64,000 bases of DNA, taken from Bacillota bacterium (GTDB taxonomy: Bacteria > Bacillota > Clostridia > Acetivibrionales > DSM-1351). This document shows, piece after piece, positions 35,738-45,214 of the stretch; position 1 is the stretch's first letter, and every line of letters starts with the position of its first letter. The position numbers were made by a program, and so were the translations under genes. The notes beneath the pieces are model-generated. The model saw only the letters and a program-made list of their open reading frames with translations. It was not told where the DNA came from and did no database searches. The stretch lies in NCBI GenBank assembly GCA_023443515.1, contig JAEZUC010000090.1:21046-85045 (forward strand), in the 5' to 3' direction.

Positions 35738-37543
35738 TTATACTAAAAGTTCTTCCAACTCTTCCAGAGTTTTTTCAAATACGTTTAACGCATCCTGTAT
35801 CGGCTGTGGTGATGAAAGGTCTACTCCTGCTATTTTTAAAAGTTCTATTGGATAATTGGAGCCCCCGCCTTTAAGGAACTCTAAATATTTATCAACTGCA
35901 GGCTTGCCCTCTTTATATATTTTTTCTGCAATAGCAGTAGCAGCTGAGAAGCCTGTTGCATACTTGTATACATAGAAACTGCTGTAGAAGTGAGGAATTC
36001 TTGCCCATTCCATTGCAGTTTCCTTGTCCACTTGAACTGCTTCTCCGAAATACTTTTTGTTCAGGTCATAGTAGATATCGCAAAGCTCCTGTGCATTCAG
36101 TGCCTCTCCCTGCTCTGTCTTTTGGTGTATAAGCTTTTCAAATTCTGCAAACATTGTCTGTCTGAATATTGTTCCTCTGAACTCCTCAAGATAATGGTTC
36201 AGCAAATATGCCTTCTCCTGCTTGCTTTCAGATTTTGATAACATATACTTCATGAGCAATGATTCATTTACAGTAGATGCAACCTCTGCAACAAATATTT
36301 TGTATTCCGAGTAAACGTATGGCTGAGTCATATTGGTATAGTATGAATGCAGTGCATGACCCATTTCATGTGCCAGGGTATATACATCGTTTATATTGTC
36401 CTGATAGTTAAGAAGTACATACGGGTGTGTTTTGAAAGCGCCCCATGCATATGCTCCGCTGGTTTTGCCATCATTTTCGTAAATATCAATCCAGCCTGAA
36501 TCAAAGCCCTTCTTAAGATACCCGATGTATTCCTCACCTAATGGCTTTAGCCCATCTTCAACAAGCTTCTTGGCTTCCTCATAGGTAACTTTTTTGTCGT
36601 ATTCTTCAACCATGGGAACATACAAATCGTACATATGCAGCTCATCCAGTTTTAATACCTTTTTTCTCAGCTTCAGATACCTATCAAATAAGTGCAGGTT
36701 TTTATTTACGGTAGCTATGAGATTATCATAAACCTCTACGGGTATGTTGTCGTTGTCCAAAGATGCTACCAGGGCTGACGGATAGTTTCTTACAACGGAA
36801 TAAAATCGGTTTTTCTTTACGTTGCCCGTAAGTGATGCACCAAGTGTATTTTTCATTTTGGTATAAGTACTGTACACAGCTTCAAAAGCGTCCTTACGAA
36901 CTCTCCGGTCCCTACTTTCCATAAATGTAGTATATCTGCCCTTTGTGACTTCTACTTCCTCTCCTTTTTCATCCCGGATATAAGGAAATTTTATGTCCGC
37001 ATTGTTGTACATGGTGAAGATGTCCCCTGCTGTGTCTGATATTTCTGTGGAGAGAGCTAGTATCTGTTCTTCCTTCTCTGATAAAATATGTTCCTTCTGC
37101 CTCAAATTCTCTTGTACCATAAACATGTACACTGAAAGTTCTTTATTGGAATTCATAAAAGACATCAGCTTGTCTTCTGGTATTGCCAGCATCTCCGGAA
37201 CTATAAATGATATTGCGGTATAAACCTCCGTACCAAGGGTAGACGCTCTTTCTGTCAACGCCTGATAGGTTGAATTTCCGTTATCCTCATCCCTCTTCAT
37301 TCTTGCATAAACAAAGACTTTGTCATTGAGTGACAATAATTCGTCGCTTTTCTTGAAGCAATCAAGCAGTGTATCAGCACTATTCCCAAGCTTGCCCTTG
37401 AAGGTTGCCATTTGTGTCGCCAATTCCTTAACTGTCTTAAAATCCTTTTCCCATGAATCCGTATCCTTATATATATCCTCCAGCTTCCATTTGAACTTTT
37501 CCTCAATGTCTTTTCTCTTGGGTAGTGTCTTTACTGAAGCCAT
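35738..37543 (-). CDS. pepF: oligoendopeptidase F (M3B family)
   Basis: 601 residues, the standard PepF length. The zinc motif LAHEMGHALHS lies near residue 388-398, with the downstream Glu ligand in EVASTVNESLL near 420. It is cytoplasmic and cleaves oligopeptides of roughly 7 to 17 residues. GGAGGT lies about 8 nt before the ATG. It is followed by the M29 aminopeptidase gene. No signal peptide. Confidence 0.93.
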   Translation of the reverse strand: MASVKTLPKRKDIEEKFKWKLEDIYKDTDSWEKDFKTVKELATQMATFKGKLGNSADTLLDCFKKSDELLSLNDKVFVYARMKRDEDNGNSTYQALTERASTLGTEVYTAISFIVPEMLAIPEDKLMSFMNSNKELSVYMFMVQENLRQKEHILSEKEEQILALSTEISDTAGDIFTMYNNADIKFPYIRDEKGEEVEVTKGRYTTFMESRDRRVRKDAFEAVYSTYTKMKNTLGASLTGNVKKNRFYSVVRNYPSALVASLDNDNIPVEVYDNLIATVNKNLHLFDRYLKLRKKVLKLDELHMYDLYVPMVEEYDKKVTYEEAKKLVEDGLKPLGEEYIGYLKKGFDSGWIDIYENDGKTSGAYAWGAFKTHPYVLLNYQDNINDVYTLAHEMGHALHSYYTNMTQPYVYSEYKIFVAEVASTVNESLLMKYMLSKSESKQEKAYLLNHYLEEFRGTIFRQTMFAEFEKLIHQKTEQGEALNAQELCDIYYDLNKKYFGEAVQVDKETAMEWARIPHFYSSFYVYKYATGFSAATAIAEKIYKEGKPAVDKYLEFLKGGGSNYPIELLKIAGVDLSSPQPIQDALNVFEKTLEELEELLV

Positions 37544-37710
37544 ATTATTTACCTCCGCTTTTTTATTTGCATTTTGGTTACTGGTTATTCTTTTCGCTTC
37601 ATTATTTAATATCTCAATATATCTAATAATTATAAAACAACCTACTGCGGATTTCCATGCATTTCCTATATAAAGTTATTTATAGGTATGATTTTAAAAT
37701 AAAAATAGCC

Positions 37711-37739
37711 TTGAAATATTGAAAATTTTTTAGTATACT
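37711..37739 (+). promoter_or_regulatory. sigma-A promoter of tRNA-Arg
   Basis: TTGAAA (37711-37716), 17-nt spacer, TATACT (37734-37739), 32 nt before the tRNA. Confidence 0.75.
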
Positions 37740-37771
37740 ATGATAGTTGTTAAAAGGAAACAATTATTTAT

Positions 37772-37848
37772 GCGCCCGTAGCTCAGCAGGATAGAGCGTC
37801 GGTTTCCTAAACCGCAGGTCGCACGTTCGAATCGTGTCGGGCGTACCA
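37772..37848 (+). tRNA. tRNA-Arg (anticodon CCT)
   Basis: 77 nt. Acceptor GCGCCCG pairs with CGGGCGT (one G-T pair), followed by encoded ACCA. D-arm GTAGCTCAGCAGGATAGAGC, anticodon loop TTCCTAA with CCT at the centre, and T-arm GTTCGAATC are all present. Reads AGG codons. The outermost anticodon stem pair is a T-C mismatch. Confidence 0.95.
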
Positions 37849-37853
37849 GAGAA

Positions 37854-37889
37854 AAACCACTTAGCTGTAGTGATACATTTAGGTGGTTT
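37854..37889 (+). terminator. probable terminator after tRNA-Arg
   Basis: AAACCACTT pairs with AGGTGGTTT (9 bp including one G-T), then a weak T-rich tail. Confidence 0.5.
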
Positions 37890-37984
37890 CTTAATTCTTC
37901 AGTATAATTATTTTTTCAAGTAATTGACTAAGATGTAATATTTTATTAAAATAATGTATGAATAATACATTTTTGGAGGTCATT

Positions 37985-38428
37985 ATGAACAATCAAGGCT
38001 CTGCTACTTATCAGCCCGCAACCGCGCCTGTAGGTCAGCTCAATGCAAAACGTTCCCTTATTAAATTTATTTTACTTAACATCATTACGCTTGGGATTTA
38101 TTCTATCGTATTCTATTCGAGTATCTCTTCGAATATTAATATTATAGCTAGCCGTTATGATGGAAAAAAGACAATGCACTACTGTCTGCTATTCTTTTTA
38201 GTAGGCCCAATCACTTTAGGAATTGGCTTTATAGTATGGTTCCATAAAATATCTGCAAGAATTGGTACAGAACTGTCCCGTCGCAACATAGACTATAAAT
38301 TTGGTGCTGCTGATTACTGGATTTTTAATATCCTTTTGGCTTTTGTAGTTGTAGGGCCATTTATATATTTGCATAAGCTTTGCAAAGCAACCAATTTAAT
38401 ATCACAACACTACAATGTAAACGGATAA
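37985..38428 (+). CDS. DUF4234-type membrane protein
   Basis: 147 residues. After a Gln/Pro-rich N-terminus come three to four hydrophobic segments (about 22-42, 65-88, 112-132) with the LNIITLGIYSIVFY start and ISARIGTELSRRNIDY loop typical of DUF4234 proteins. Function unknown in the family. The start is taken as ATG 37985 with GGAGG 5 nt upstream; an ATG at 37958 has no ribosome binding site. Ends at a strong terminator, so monocistronic. Confidence 0.82.
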   Translation: MNNQGSATYQPATAPVGQLNAKRSLIKFILLNIITLGIYSIVFYSSISSNINIIASRYDGKKTMHYCLLFFLVGPITLGIGFIVWFHKISARIGTELSRRNIDYKFGAADYWIFNILLAFVVVGPFIYLHKLCKATNLISQHYNVNG

Positions 38429-38444
38429 TAGTAAACAAATATGC

Positions 38445-38479
38445 AAAAACCCTTGAGACGAAAGTCTTGAGGGTTTTTT
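38445..38479 (+). terminator. terminator with GAAA tetraloop
   Basis: AAAAACCCTTGAGAC / GTCTTGAGGGTTTTT stem closed by GAAA, then T residues. Confidence 0.9.
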
Positions 38480-38508
38480 GATTTATTATTTTTATATAAT
38501 CCTGTCAA

Positions 38509-39720
38509 TCAATATTTTGCTTTCCTCTGATAAATATTGAAAATAACCAGTGAAACCAGCAAAAGAACGGAACATGACACAAACATTGCAGTATAATTAA
38601 AATATTGAGAGATTCCTCCACCAACAATAGGCCCCAGTCCTTGCCCGATGTCTGCACCTATGTAAAATGTACTGGTTGCTACCCCCACCCTGCTTGGACT
38701 TACTCTCTTGATACTCTCTGCCTGAAGTGATAGCTGCCCTCCTCCTTGTCCAATGGACTTCAATACGGATGCAACTATAAGCAAACCAAGTGTCGGAGCA
38801 ACCCCTATCAATGCCATGGAAATGGCTGAAACTATTAGAGAGATATTTACTGTAAGGGTTAAGCCCTTGTTATCCACTATCCGTCCTACAAAAAGGCGTA
38901 GAAGAAAAATCACGACCGCCCCTATGGAAAAGAATAATCCAATATTTGTAATGTTCCTTTCTTTCCCCAAAAGAATTAAAAAGGAGCTAACTAACCCGTT
39001 TCCAAAGGAGAACATACCCCCAATTATCGCATAGAGGATGCCCTCCTTAGCAATTAAGGAATCTATTGTCAGCTTACTTCTTACATTAATATTTTCTGCG
39101 TTTTTTTGTTCAATTTGTTCAATAGGATACTTTAAACACAGTAGCAATGCCGCACCCATAAAGGACAAAAAAGCAATGACAACAAACAATGTCTGAAACC
39201 CGTACTTATCAGCAACATAAATTCCAATATTGGGTCCAATGACAGATGCCACTACCTGTCCAATTCCATAGTAACCAATCCCTTCCCCCAAGCGCTCCTT
39301 GGGAATAAATCTGGTAGCAAGAGCAATACTCACTGTACTGCTTATACCAAACGCCCCCCCATGAAGTACTCTGAAAGAAAAAAGCATCGGGATGCTTGTA
39401 GAGAAAAAATATCCTACAACTGAAAATCCAATAATCACGTTTGCCAATATGCACAGGTTTTTTTTGTTGAAAATATCTGCCATCATTCCAGCAAATGGGC
39501 GCATGACTAACGCAGCAACAGAAAAAATCCCTGATATTGCACCTGCCACAACCAGTGAATTCTCAATGTCCATTGAATATTTTGAAATAACCGTATACAC
39601 CATATTAAAGCCCGTAGCCGTTATAAAACTTACAGCAATCAAAAAAATAAAAGCTTTGCTCCACAATTTGCTTTTATTTCTTTGGCTATTATTACTCTCT
39701 ATTTTATTGTAAAAAGGCAT
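38509..39720 (-). CDS. MFS transporter
   Basis: 403 residues with about twelve hydrophobic segments and the MFS signature between helices 2 and 3 (GMMADIFNKKN, about 77-87; compare GxxxDRxGRR), and a second copy in the other half (GRIVDNKG near 270). The family exports or imports small molecules by proton antiport or symport; several YfcJ/YnfM-like drug-efflux members look similar. Substrate unknown. AGGAGG lies about 13 nt upstream of the ATG. No linked regulator. Confidence 0.85.
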   Translation of the reverse strand: MPFYNKIESNNSQRNKSKLWSKAFIFLIAVSFITATGFNMVYTVISKYSMDIENSLVVAGAISGIFSVAALVMRPFAGMMADIFNKKNLCILANVIIGFSVVGYFFSTSIPMLFSFRVLHGGAFGISSTVSIALATRFIPKERLGEGIGYYGIGQVVASVIGPNIGIYVADKYGFQTLFVVIAFLSFMGAALLLCLKYPIEQIEQKNAENINVRSKLTIDSLIAKEGILYAIIGGMFSFGNGLVSSFLILLGKERNITNIGLFFSIGAVVIFLLRLFVGRIVDNKGLTLTVNISLIVSAISMALIGVAPTLGLLIVASVLKSIGQGGGQLSLQAESIKRVSPSRVGVATSTFYIGADIGQGLGPIVGGGISQYFNYTAMFVSCSVLLLVSLVIFNIYQRKAKY

Positions 39721-40050
39721 TTGCGTCGAACCACCTCCTAAGTGCTGGAGATATTATGTTTAAAATCTTTATCATTTGAATATATTCCCCTTATATGTAA
39801 TGTCGGTATCAGAAAACCTATCTACTGGAAGTATTGTATCTCCAAAAGATCTGACTAAAATGAGAAATATATTCACTTAGTTTGCTATTTCGTTTTACCA
39901 ACAAAATTATTATATTTAATACTTCTATATTCTGTCAATCATAAACAAGCGGATAGTACATATTCCTTAACACTGACTGGTTATATTTATTTTCAGTTTA
40001 GCTAAATATATATATCTTTCTATATATTGACATTGACAATGGGATGATAT
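39721..40050. other. AT-rich intergenic stretch
   Basis: No coding region or RNA gene seen. Contains TTGACA-like boxes near 40028-40039 that could serve the esterase gene, and a possible promoter for the divergent MFS gene that I could not place exactly. Confidence 0.4.
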
Positions 40051-40088
40051 AAAATTGCAATAGGTTGCTAAAACGATATTGCAATTTT
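40051..40088. promoter_or_regulatory. 12-bp inverted repeat upstream of the esterase, LacI-operator-like
   Basis: AAAATTGCAATA (40051-40062) and its exact complement (40077-40088). Inside it, TTGCTAAAACGATATTGCAA is roughly symmetric around a central CG, as in LacI-family operators. A LacI-type regulator lies 4 kb downstream (44161). The link is inferred. Confidence 0.5.
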
Positions 40089-40176
40089 AAGCAATTCACT
40101 ATATCACTACTACTTACTTACATACTATTCTAATTTTCTTTTATAACGATAGGAATCTAAATCTAATTTGGGATGA

Positions 40177-41838
40177 GTGATAAAATTGAGTTTAGTCTTA
40201 AAACAATTTGAAATACACGGTAAAAAAAGAGATGCCTACATACTTACTCCCAATAAAGAATGGGATAATTTAACCAAACCGTCATCCATAATGATTCTAC
40301 GTCCTTCAGCAGACGAAGCCTCAGTCTGCGATTTAGTTACCACAGGCTTGTGCGAGTTGGCTGAAAAATATAATATTCTGTTTGTTTTCCCCAATCTCAG
40401 TCAATATGATAACAATATAGCTTTTTTAGAAACCATAAACAGAGAAATCTCATGTGGAATAATAGACGGAAAGTGGCGTGTAATGAATGATGTTCATTAT
40501 ATTATAGGCATTGATTCAGGAGCCGGAATGGCCCTTGAGTTCACGGCAATCCACCCGGAAACCATTGCAGCTGTGGCCCTTATTGGAGGTACAGCACTAC
40601 CCCACACATGTATCAATTGTAAAACAGCTATGCCTGCAATACTTTTCAACTGCTCCGACACTATTGTTTCATTTTATAAACACTTAAACAAGTCAGATTC
40701 GGAAGCACCATTGGGTGCTTTTGGGACCATATATTTCAACGGTATAAACCCTTATCATAAAGTAATCAAATTCACTGATGAAAGCATAAATAAATTAACC
40801 GACACCGTAATGAATAAAATATGGTTTGATTTATTTTATACAGTAAGGCGTATTAATACCTGTGAAAAAGGTAATATTTCTGAGCGAATTTGTTTTGAAG
40901 AATGCCATTTTGAAAAACATCTTGATGACCCTTCTCTCGGCGACAATGGTAATATACCTCACACCTGGCTGGAGCATGTTCCCCAGTGTGTCCTAGATAA
41001 TCCGTCAAAGTCTGTACCTCTGGTTATTTTCAGCCATGGTGCTTTTGATAACCCTATGAAAGCAGCCGACATGAGCAAATGGCATGAAATCGGTGAAAAA
41101 GAAGGTTTTATTACTGTATATCCTTTAGCCAGCAATGGAATCAATTTTAACCTCAATCTGGATAATTCAATGCCAAGCGATGAAGACTTTTATCTTGCCT
41201 TGATAAAATATTTAAAAGTCAAATATCCCATTGACAGCTCAAGAGTTTATCTGTCAGGCTTTTCAAACGGCGCAGGCATGTCTCAGGTAATGGCAATGCT
41301 GCACCCTGAATTAATAGCAGCAATCGCCCCTATAGCTAGTATGTGGCCGTATACTATCCCGGGTCCTTTTGATCAGGAGACATTCAGTCTGGAAAAGAAT
41401 TTACGTCCTATATCAATAGGCCTTGAACTCCAAAAGATACGCAACTACCGTATGCCGGTCTGGTATATCTATGGAACCCGTGAAATGGAATATCCGATTT
41501 ACAAGGGTTTGGGTCAGCAATACCAGTATGATGCGTGGAAACAGTATAACAACATACCTGTTCATGAAACACCTGAAAAACCTCTTGATACCGAATGCAG
41601 CATTGGTGTGGAAAGCGATACTGTTGAGGTGCTTTATCCATGTAAGCAATATCCCGATTATAAATATTCCATACATAAATTTTATAGCAGTGACACCCAG
41701 GAAAACTATTACAACTTTGCATTAGCCCATGGTAAAGCCCATGATGTCCATATAGTTGACGCTGAACTTGCTTGGAAGTTTATTTCGAGATTCAGCAGAA
41801 ACCCAGACGGTTCCTTGAAACAACAGTCACATAGGTAA
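40177..41838 (+). CDS. tandem alpha/beta-hydrolase esterase (PHB depolymerase / CE1-like)
   Basis: 553 residues that look like two hydrolase halves. The C-terminal half (from about 240) has VIFSHGAFDNP and the nucleophile elbow GFSNGAG (Ser near 363), followed by HPELIAAIAPI, as in PHB-depolymerase-like and feruloyl/acetyl esterases, with a late DVHIVD near 528 as the His region. The N-terminal half carries a similar elbow GIDSGAG (Ser114) and HPETIAAVALI, but is shorter. No signal peptide, so cytoplasmic. The start is GTG 40177 or TTG 40186; a GGGATGA lies just upstream. Cytoplasmic removal of acyl groups from imported xylo-oligosaccharides is plausible. Confidence 0.75.
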   Translation: MIKLSLVLKQFEIHGKKRDAYILTPNKEWDNLTKPSSIMILRPSADEASVCDLVTTGLCELAEKYNILFVFPNLSQYDNNIAFLETINREISCGIIDGKWRVMNDVHYIIGIDSGAGMALEFTAIHPETIAAVALIGGTALPHTCINCKTAMPAILFNCSDTIVSFYKHLNKSDSEAPLGAFGTIYFNGINPYHKVIKFTDESINKLTDTVMNKIWFDLFYTVRRINTCEKGNISERICFEECHFEKHLDDPSLGDNGNIPHTWLEHVPQCVLDNPSKSVPLVIFSHGAFDNPMKAADMSKWHEIGEKEGFITVYPLASNGINFNLNLDNSMPSDEDFYLALIKYLKVKYPIDSSRVYLSGFSNGAGMSQVMAMLHPELIAAIAPIASMWPYTIPGPFDQETFSLEKNLRPISIGLELQKIRNYRMPVWYIYGTREMEYPIYKGLGQQYQYDAWKQYNNIPVHETPEKPLDTECSIGVESDTVEVLYPCKQYPDYKYSIHKFYSSDTQENYYNFALAHGKAHDVHIVDAELAWKFISRFSRNPDGSLKQQSHR

Positions 41839-41929
41839 TAATGTAAAACATTTTTACAATAATTTATAATTTACCACTTTCCCAGCCAAAAGGCTGAAAT
41901 GGAAACATTTTAAAAGGAGGAAGTATTTT

Positions 41930-43990
41930 ATGGGTAAGAAAAAATCACTAAAACGCTTTATTATTGTGTTGGCTGTTTTATCAATGGTATTTACGAATTT
42001 TCTCGGTTCGTGGTCCGGTGTCTCTGCAGCTGCCGTAAAAGGTAATCCTGCATTTAAACAGACAGCTAAAGAACTGACAGTTGGGCAAACCTTTACTTTT
42101 GATATTATCAATAAGCAGTCAGGCGCAGCTTACCAATGGAGCACCAGCAGCAATAAAATAGCTACGGTAACTCAGAAAGGAGTTGTTAAGGCAATCTCCC
42201 CTGGTACTGCTACAATTTCCTGCAAGATAACTAAAAACAAAAAGGCTATTACCATTAAGACAAAAGTTACTGTTAAAAAGGTTGCTAAGAAGCCTGCTCC
42301 GCAACCTCCAAAAGTACCGGTAGATAAAAACGGTTTTGATTCCAAAGGAAGAATGGTTGCTTATTTCGGATCACCTGTTATTGACGGTAAAGTAGATGGT
42401 GCTTGGAGTAAAGCACAAGTAGTTACACCGAAATTCGTAACACCAAATATGACTACAAAAGCTACTTTTAAAGCTTTATGGGATGATAACGCTCTGTATA
42501 TACTTGCAGAAGTAAAAGATAAAGACTTGAGCGTAAAATCTGATACACCATATATGCATGATTCTGCGGAAATCTTCTTGGATGAAAACAATGATAAGAC
42601 ACAGGAATATGGGCTTGATGATTTACACTTCAGAGTTAATTGTGAAAATTCACAGTCTGTGGATACCGGAGATATCGGTAGATTCTATACAGCTACGACT
42701 AAAACCAAGGATGGATATATAGTAGAAGCAAGAGTTGCTTTTAAAACTAAACCAGCAAACGACAAGGTTCTTGGAATAGAACTGCAGATAAATGATGCAA
42801 AGGGTACTGAAAGAGTCGGTACTATCAATGTTTTTGATGCAACAGGAAGTGCATGGAATGACACCACAAAATTCGGTCAAGTATTGCTAACAGGAAAAGC
42901 CAAGGGAGCAGTTAGCGGACTTAATCCATATGACCTTTTAAAGTTGATAGAAAGCACGAAAAAGATTGATTTCACACTTTATAAAAATGCTAATATTGTA
43001 AAAGACGCTGTTACAGCAGCTCAAAAAGTAATTGCAGATAAAAAAGCTACTCAGAAACAAATTGATGCTCAATATTCTGCAATAAAAGCAGCAATCGAAA
43101 AATTGGTTCTCACTGATGAAGCTGCAAATGAAAAATACTTTAAAGCAGTTCCGGATACCTATAGAACAGAGGCTGATAAACAAGGTTCTATTGTAAGCTT
43201 GGAGTATTCTGCAGACAATCTGAAGAATGGAACAGATATTAAGAAGATGAATGTTTATCTTCCTTACGGTTACGACGCTTCCGATAAAAACAAAAAATAT
43301 AATGTTTTATATTTGATGCATGGCGGTGGTGAGAATGAAAATCTCATATTTGGCGGACCTGGTCAGAACAAAGAAATGAAGAAAATCATAGACAACATGA
43401 TTGCAAATGGTGATATTGAACCGCTTATTGTTGTAACACCTACATTTTATGGTGGAAAAGATGATACTGCACTCTTCCATGAAGAATTAATGAAAAATAT
43501 TGTTCCTCTGGTAGAAACTAAGTATAATACATACGCTGGATCAGCGTCATTGGAAGATTTGAAAGCTTCAAGAGAGCATAGAGCCTTCGGTGGATTTTCA
43601 ATGGGTTCTGTAACTACCTGGTATACCTTTATTCATTGTCTTGACTATTTCAAATATTATATGCCATTGAGTGGAGACTGCTGGGTATTAGGTGATAAAG
43701 CAGGAAGTGAAAAGGCAACGCTAACAGCTGAATATCTTGCAAAGGTTGTTAAAGATTCCGGATATACACCACAAGATTTTTACCTGTTCTGTGCTACAGG
43801 AAGCTTGGATATTGCATATCCTAACTTGAAACCTCAGGTTGATGCTATGAAGCAATTGAAGGATACCTTTATTTATTCATCTGATACACAAAAAGGAAAC
43901 TTCTATTTTATAGTAAGCGATGGCGGTACACATGCTTGGAATTGGGTTAACCAATATATTTATGACATCTTACCTGATTTATTTAAATAG
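41930..43990 (+). CDS. secreted multidomain esterase (Big2-like, CBM9-like, CE1-like)
   Basis: 686 residues. Signal peptide (MGKKKSLKRF, then hydrophobic core, cleavage near ASAAA at about 32-35). Then a Big2-like domain (about 45-115, AYQWSTSSNKIATV, GTATISCKI), a CBM9-like domain (about 140-320, IDGKVDGAW, ALWDDNALYILAEV, DSAEIFLDEN), a helical linker (about 330-390) and a CE1-type esterase (about 400-686) with VLYLMHGGGENE and GGFSMGS (Ser near 557) and a C-terminal HAWNW. It probably removes feruloyl or acetyl groups from xylan outside the cell. There is no dockerin or SLH motif. AAAGGAGG lies about 9 nt before the ATG. Confidence 0.87.
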   Translation: MGKKKSLKRFIIVLAVLSMVFTNFLGSWSGVSAAAVKGNPAFKQTAKELTVGQTFTFDIINKQSGAAYQWSTSSNKIATVTQKGVVKAISPGTATISCKITKNKKAITIKTKVTVKKVAKKPAPQPPKVPVDKNGFDSKGRMVAYFGSPVIDGKVDGAWSKAQVVTPKFVTPNMTTKATFKALWDDNALYILAEVKDKDLSVKSDTPYMHDSAEIFLDENNDKTQEYGLDDLHFRVNCENSQSVDTGDIGRFYTATTKTKDGYIVEARVAFKTKPANDKVLGIELQINDAKGTERVGTINVFDATGSAWNDTTKFGQVLLTGKAKGAVSGLNPYDLLKLIESTKKIDFTLYKNANIVKDAVTAAQKVIADKKATQKQIDAQYSAIKAAIEKLVLTDEAANEKYFKAVPDTYRTEADKQGSIVSLEYSADNLKNGTDIKKMNVYLPYGYDASDKNKKYNVLYLMHGGGENENLIFGGPGQNKEMKKIIDNMIANGDIEPLIVVTPTFYGGKDDTALFHEELMKNIVPLVETKYNTYAGSASLEDLKASREHRAFGGFSMGSVTTWYTFIHCLDYFKYYMPLSGDCWVLGDKAGSEKATLTAEYLAKVVKDSGYTPQDFYLFCATGSLDIAYPNLKPQVDAMKQLKDTFIYSSDTQKGNFYFIVSDGGTHAWNWVNQYIYDILPDLFK

Positions 43991-44038
43991 AATAATTACA
44001 TATCTCCTCACTAATATGTAATTCATAAGTTTTAAATG

Positions 44039-44066
44039 AAAAAGCACTCTAATAAGGGTGCTTTTT
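44039..44066 (+). terminator. terminator after the secreted esterase
   Basis: AAAAAGCAC / GTGCTTTTT stem with a 10-nt loop. Confidence 0.75.
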
Positions 44067-44160
44067 CTCAAGCTCAATCTTCGGTATAAAGTATCCTTTT
44101 AATTTACTTTAGCCAAAACATTATGATAATATGTTAGTATATATCCCTTAGGAGTATAGT

Positions 44161-45204
44161 ATGGCTAATGCAAATATTAAACTGATTGCTCAAAAAACAA
44201 ATCTCTCACCTGGTACTGTATCCATAGTTTTAAATGGACGCGGCGATAAAATGCGTATTTCTGAAAAGACTCAGAACCGGGTGTGGGAAGAAGCAAAATT
44301 ATTAGGCTATAAACCCAATATATACGCCCGCCGTTTAAGGAATCAGTCAGCGGGCAATTCAGCGGCTATTATTGGTATTCTATGGCCTTCTGTATATTCC
44401 TCAGAATTGATTGTAAACTTCTTTGATGGAATTCAAAATAGCATTTTACATGATAAAATAAACGTAGAGGTTGTTTTTAAGCCTTATCAATATTCAGAAA
44501 TTAGCAAAATGGAAGATATCTTTAAAAATCAATTATTTAACGGGGTAATAATTGTTGGTGCCTCTGACAGCGATGTTGATTATTTGTATAAGACAGATTC
44601 CACAATGCCAATAATATTGTTTAACAGGCAAAATGATAAGTATGGTACCGTATGTATTGACAATTACAATACAGGTGAAAAAGTATCAAAATTACTTGCT
44701 GCAAGAGGACATAAAAAAGCAGGTTTAATTTGTCCAAATCTTTTATCACGGAATTTCAGCATGAGAAGAACAGGCTTTTTAGATGGGTGCCAGAAGTACG
44801 GGATTACTGTACTTCCGGAGCATATTATACTTGAAACTCTCGACTCGGAGGGTGGGTATAGAAGTACGGAAAAACTTTTGCGTTCTAGGCCTCTTCCTAC
44901 CGCGCTTTTTTTACTTGTGTCCGGCTATAGTCATGAAGTCTACTCGGTTTTACATAAAAACGGAGTGAGGATTCCGGAGGATATGGAAATCATAGGTTGC
45001 TCCGACATTGTATCCAGTCGAATTTTAAGTCCAAGTATGACAGTCATTGATTTACCTATACAAAAAATGGTAAAGAAGAGTCTGCAGCTTATCCTGGATA
45101 TGATAAACGGGTATATACAAGAACCTCATAATATTTTTGAGGAAGCGTATTTTATATTTCGTGAAAGTTGCGGGGGATTTCCTGACTCGGAACCGGGTAA
45201 ATAG
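44161..45204 (+). CDS. LacI-family transcriptional regulator
   Basis: 347 residues. N-terminal HTH (IKLIAQKTNLSPGTVSIVLN, about 6-25) and hinge (KPNIYARRLR, about 57-66), then a periplasmic-binding-like domain with GVIIVGASDSD, IGCSDIVSSRIL near 280 and a C-terminal VIDLPIQKM. AGGAG lies about 7 nt before the ATG. It follows two esterase genes and is a likely regulator of them; the LacI-like inverted repeat at 40051-40088 is a candidate site. The effector sugar is not evident. Confidence 0.9.
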   Translation: MANANIKLIAQKTNLSPGTVSIVLNGRGDKMRISEKTQNRVWEEAKLLGYKPNIYARRLRNQSAGNSAAIIGILWPSVYSSELIVNFFDGIQNSILHDKINVEVVFKPYQYSEISKMEDIFKNQLFNGVIIVGASDSDVDYLYKTDSTMPIILFNRQNDKYGTVCIDNYNTGEKVSKLLAARGHKKAGLICPNLLSRNFSMRRTGFLDGCQKYGITVLPEHIILETLDSEGGYRSTEKLLRSRPLPTALFLLVSGYSHEVYSVLHKNGVRIPEDMEIIGCSDIVSSRILSPSMTVIDLPIQKMVKKSLQLILDMINGYIQEPHNIFEEAYFIFRESCGGFPDSEPGK

Positions 45205-45214
45205 AAAATACTGT

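Noticed and set aside
41408..41722. minus-strand frames inside the tandem hydrolase
   Set aside because: Antisense shadows; the plus-strand product has clear hydrolase motifs.
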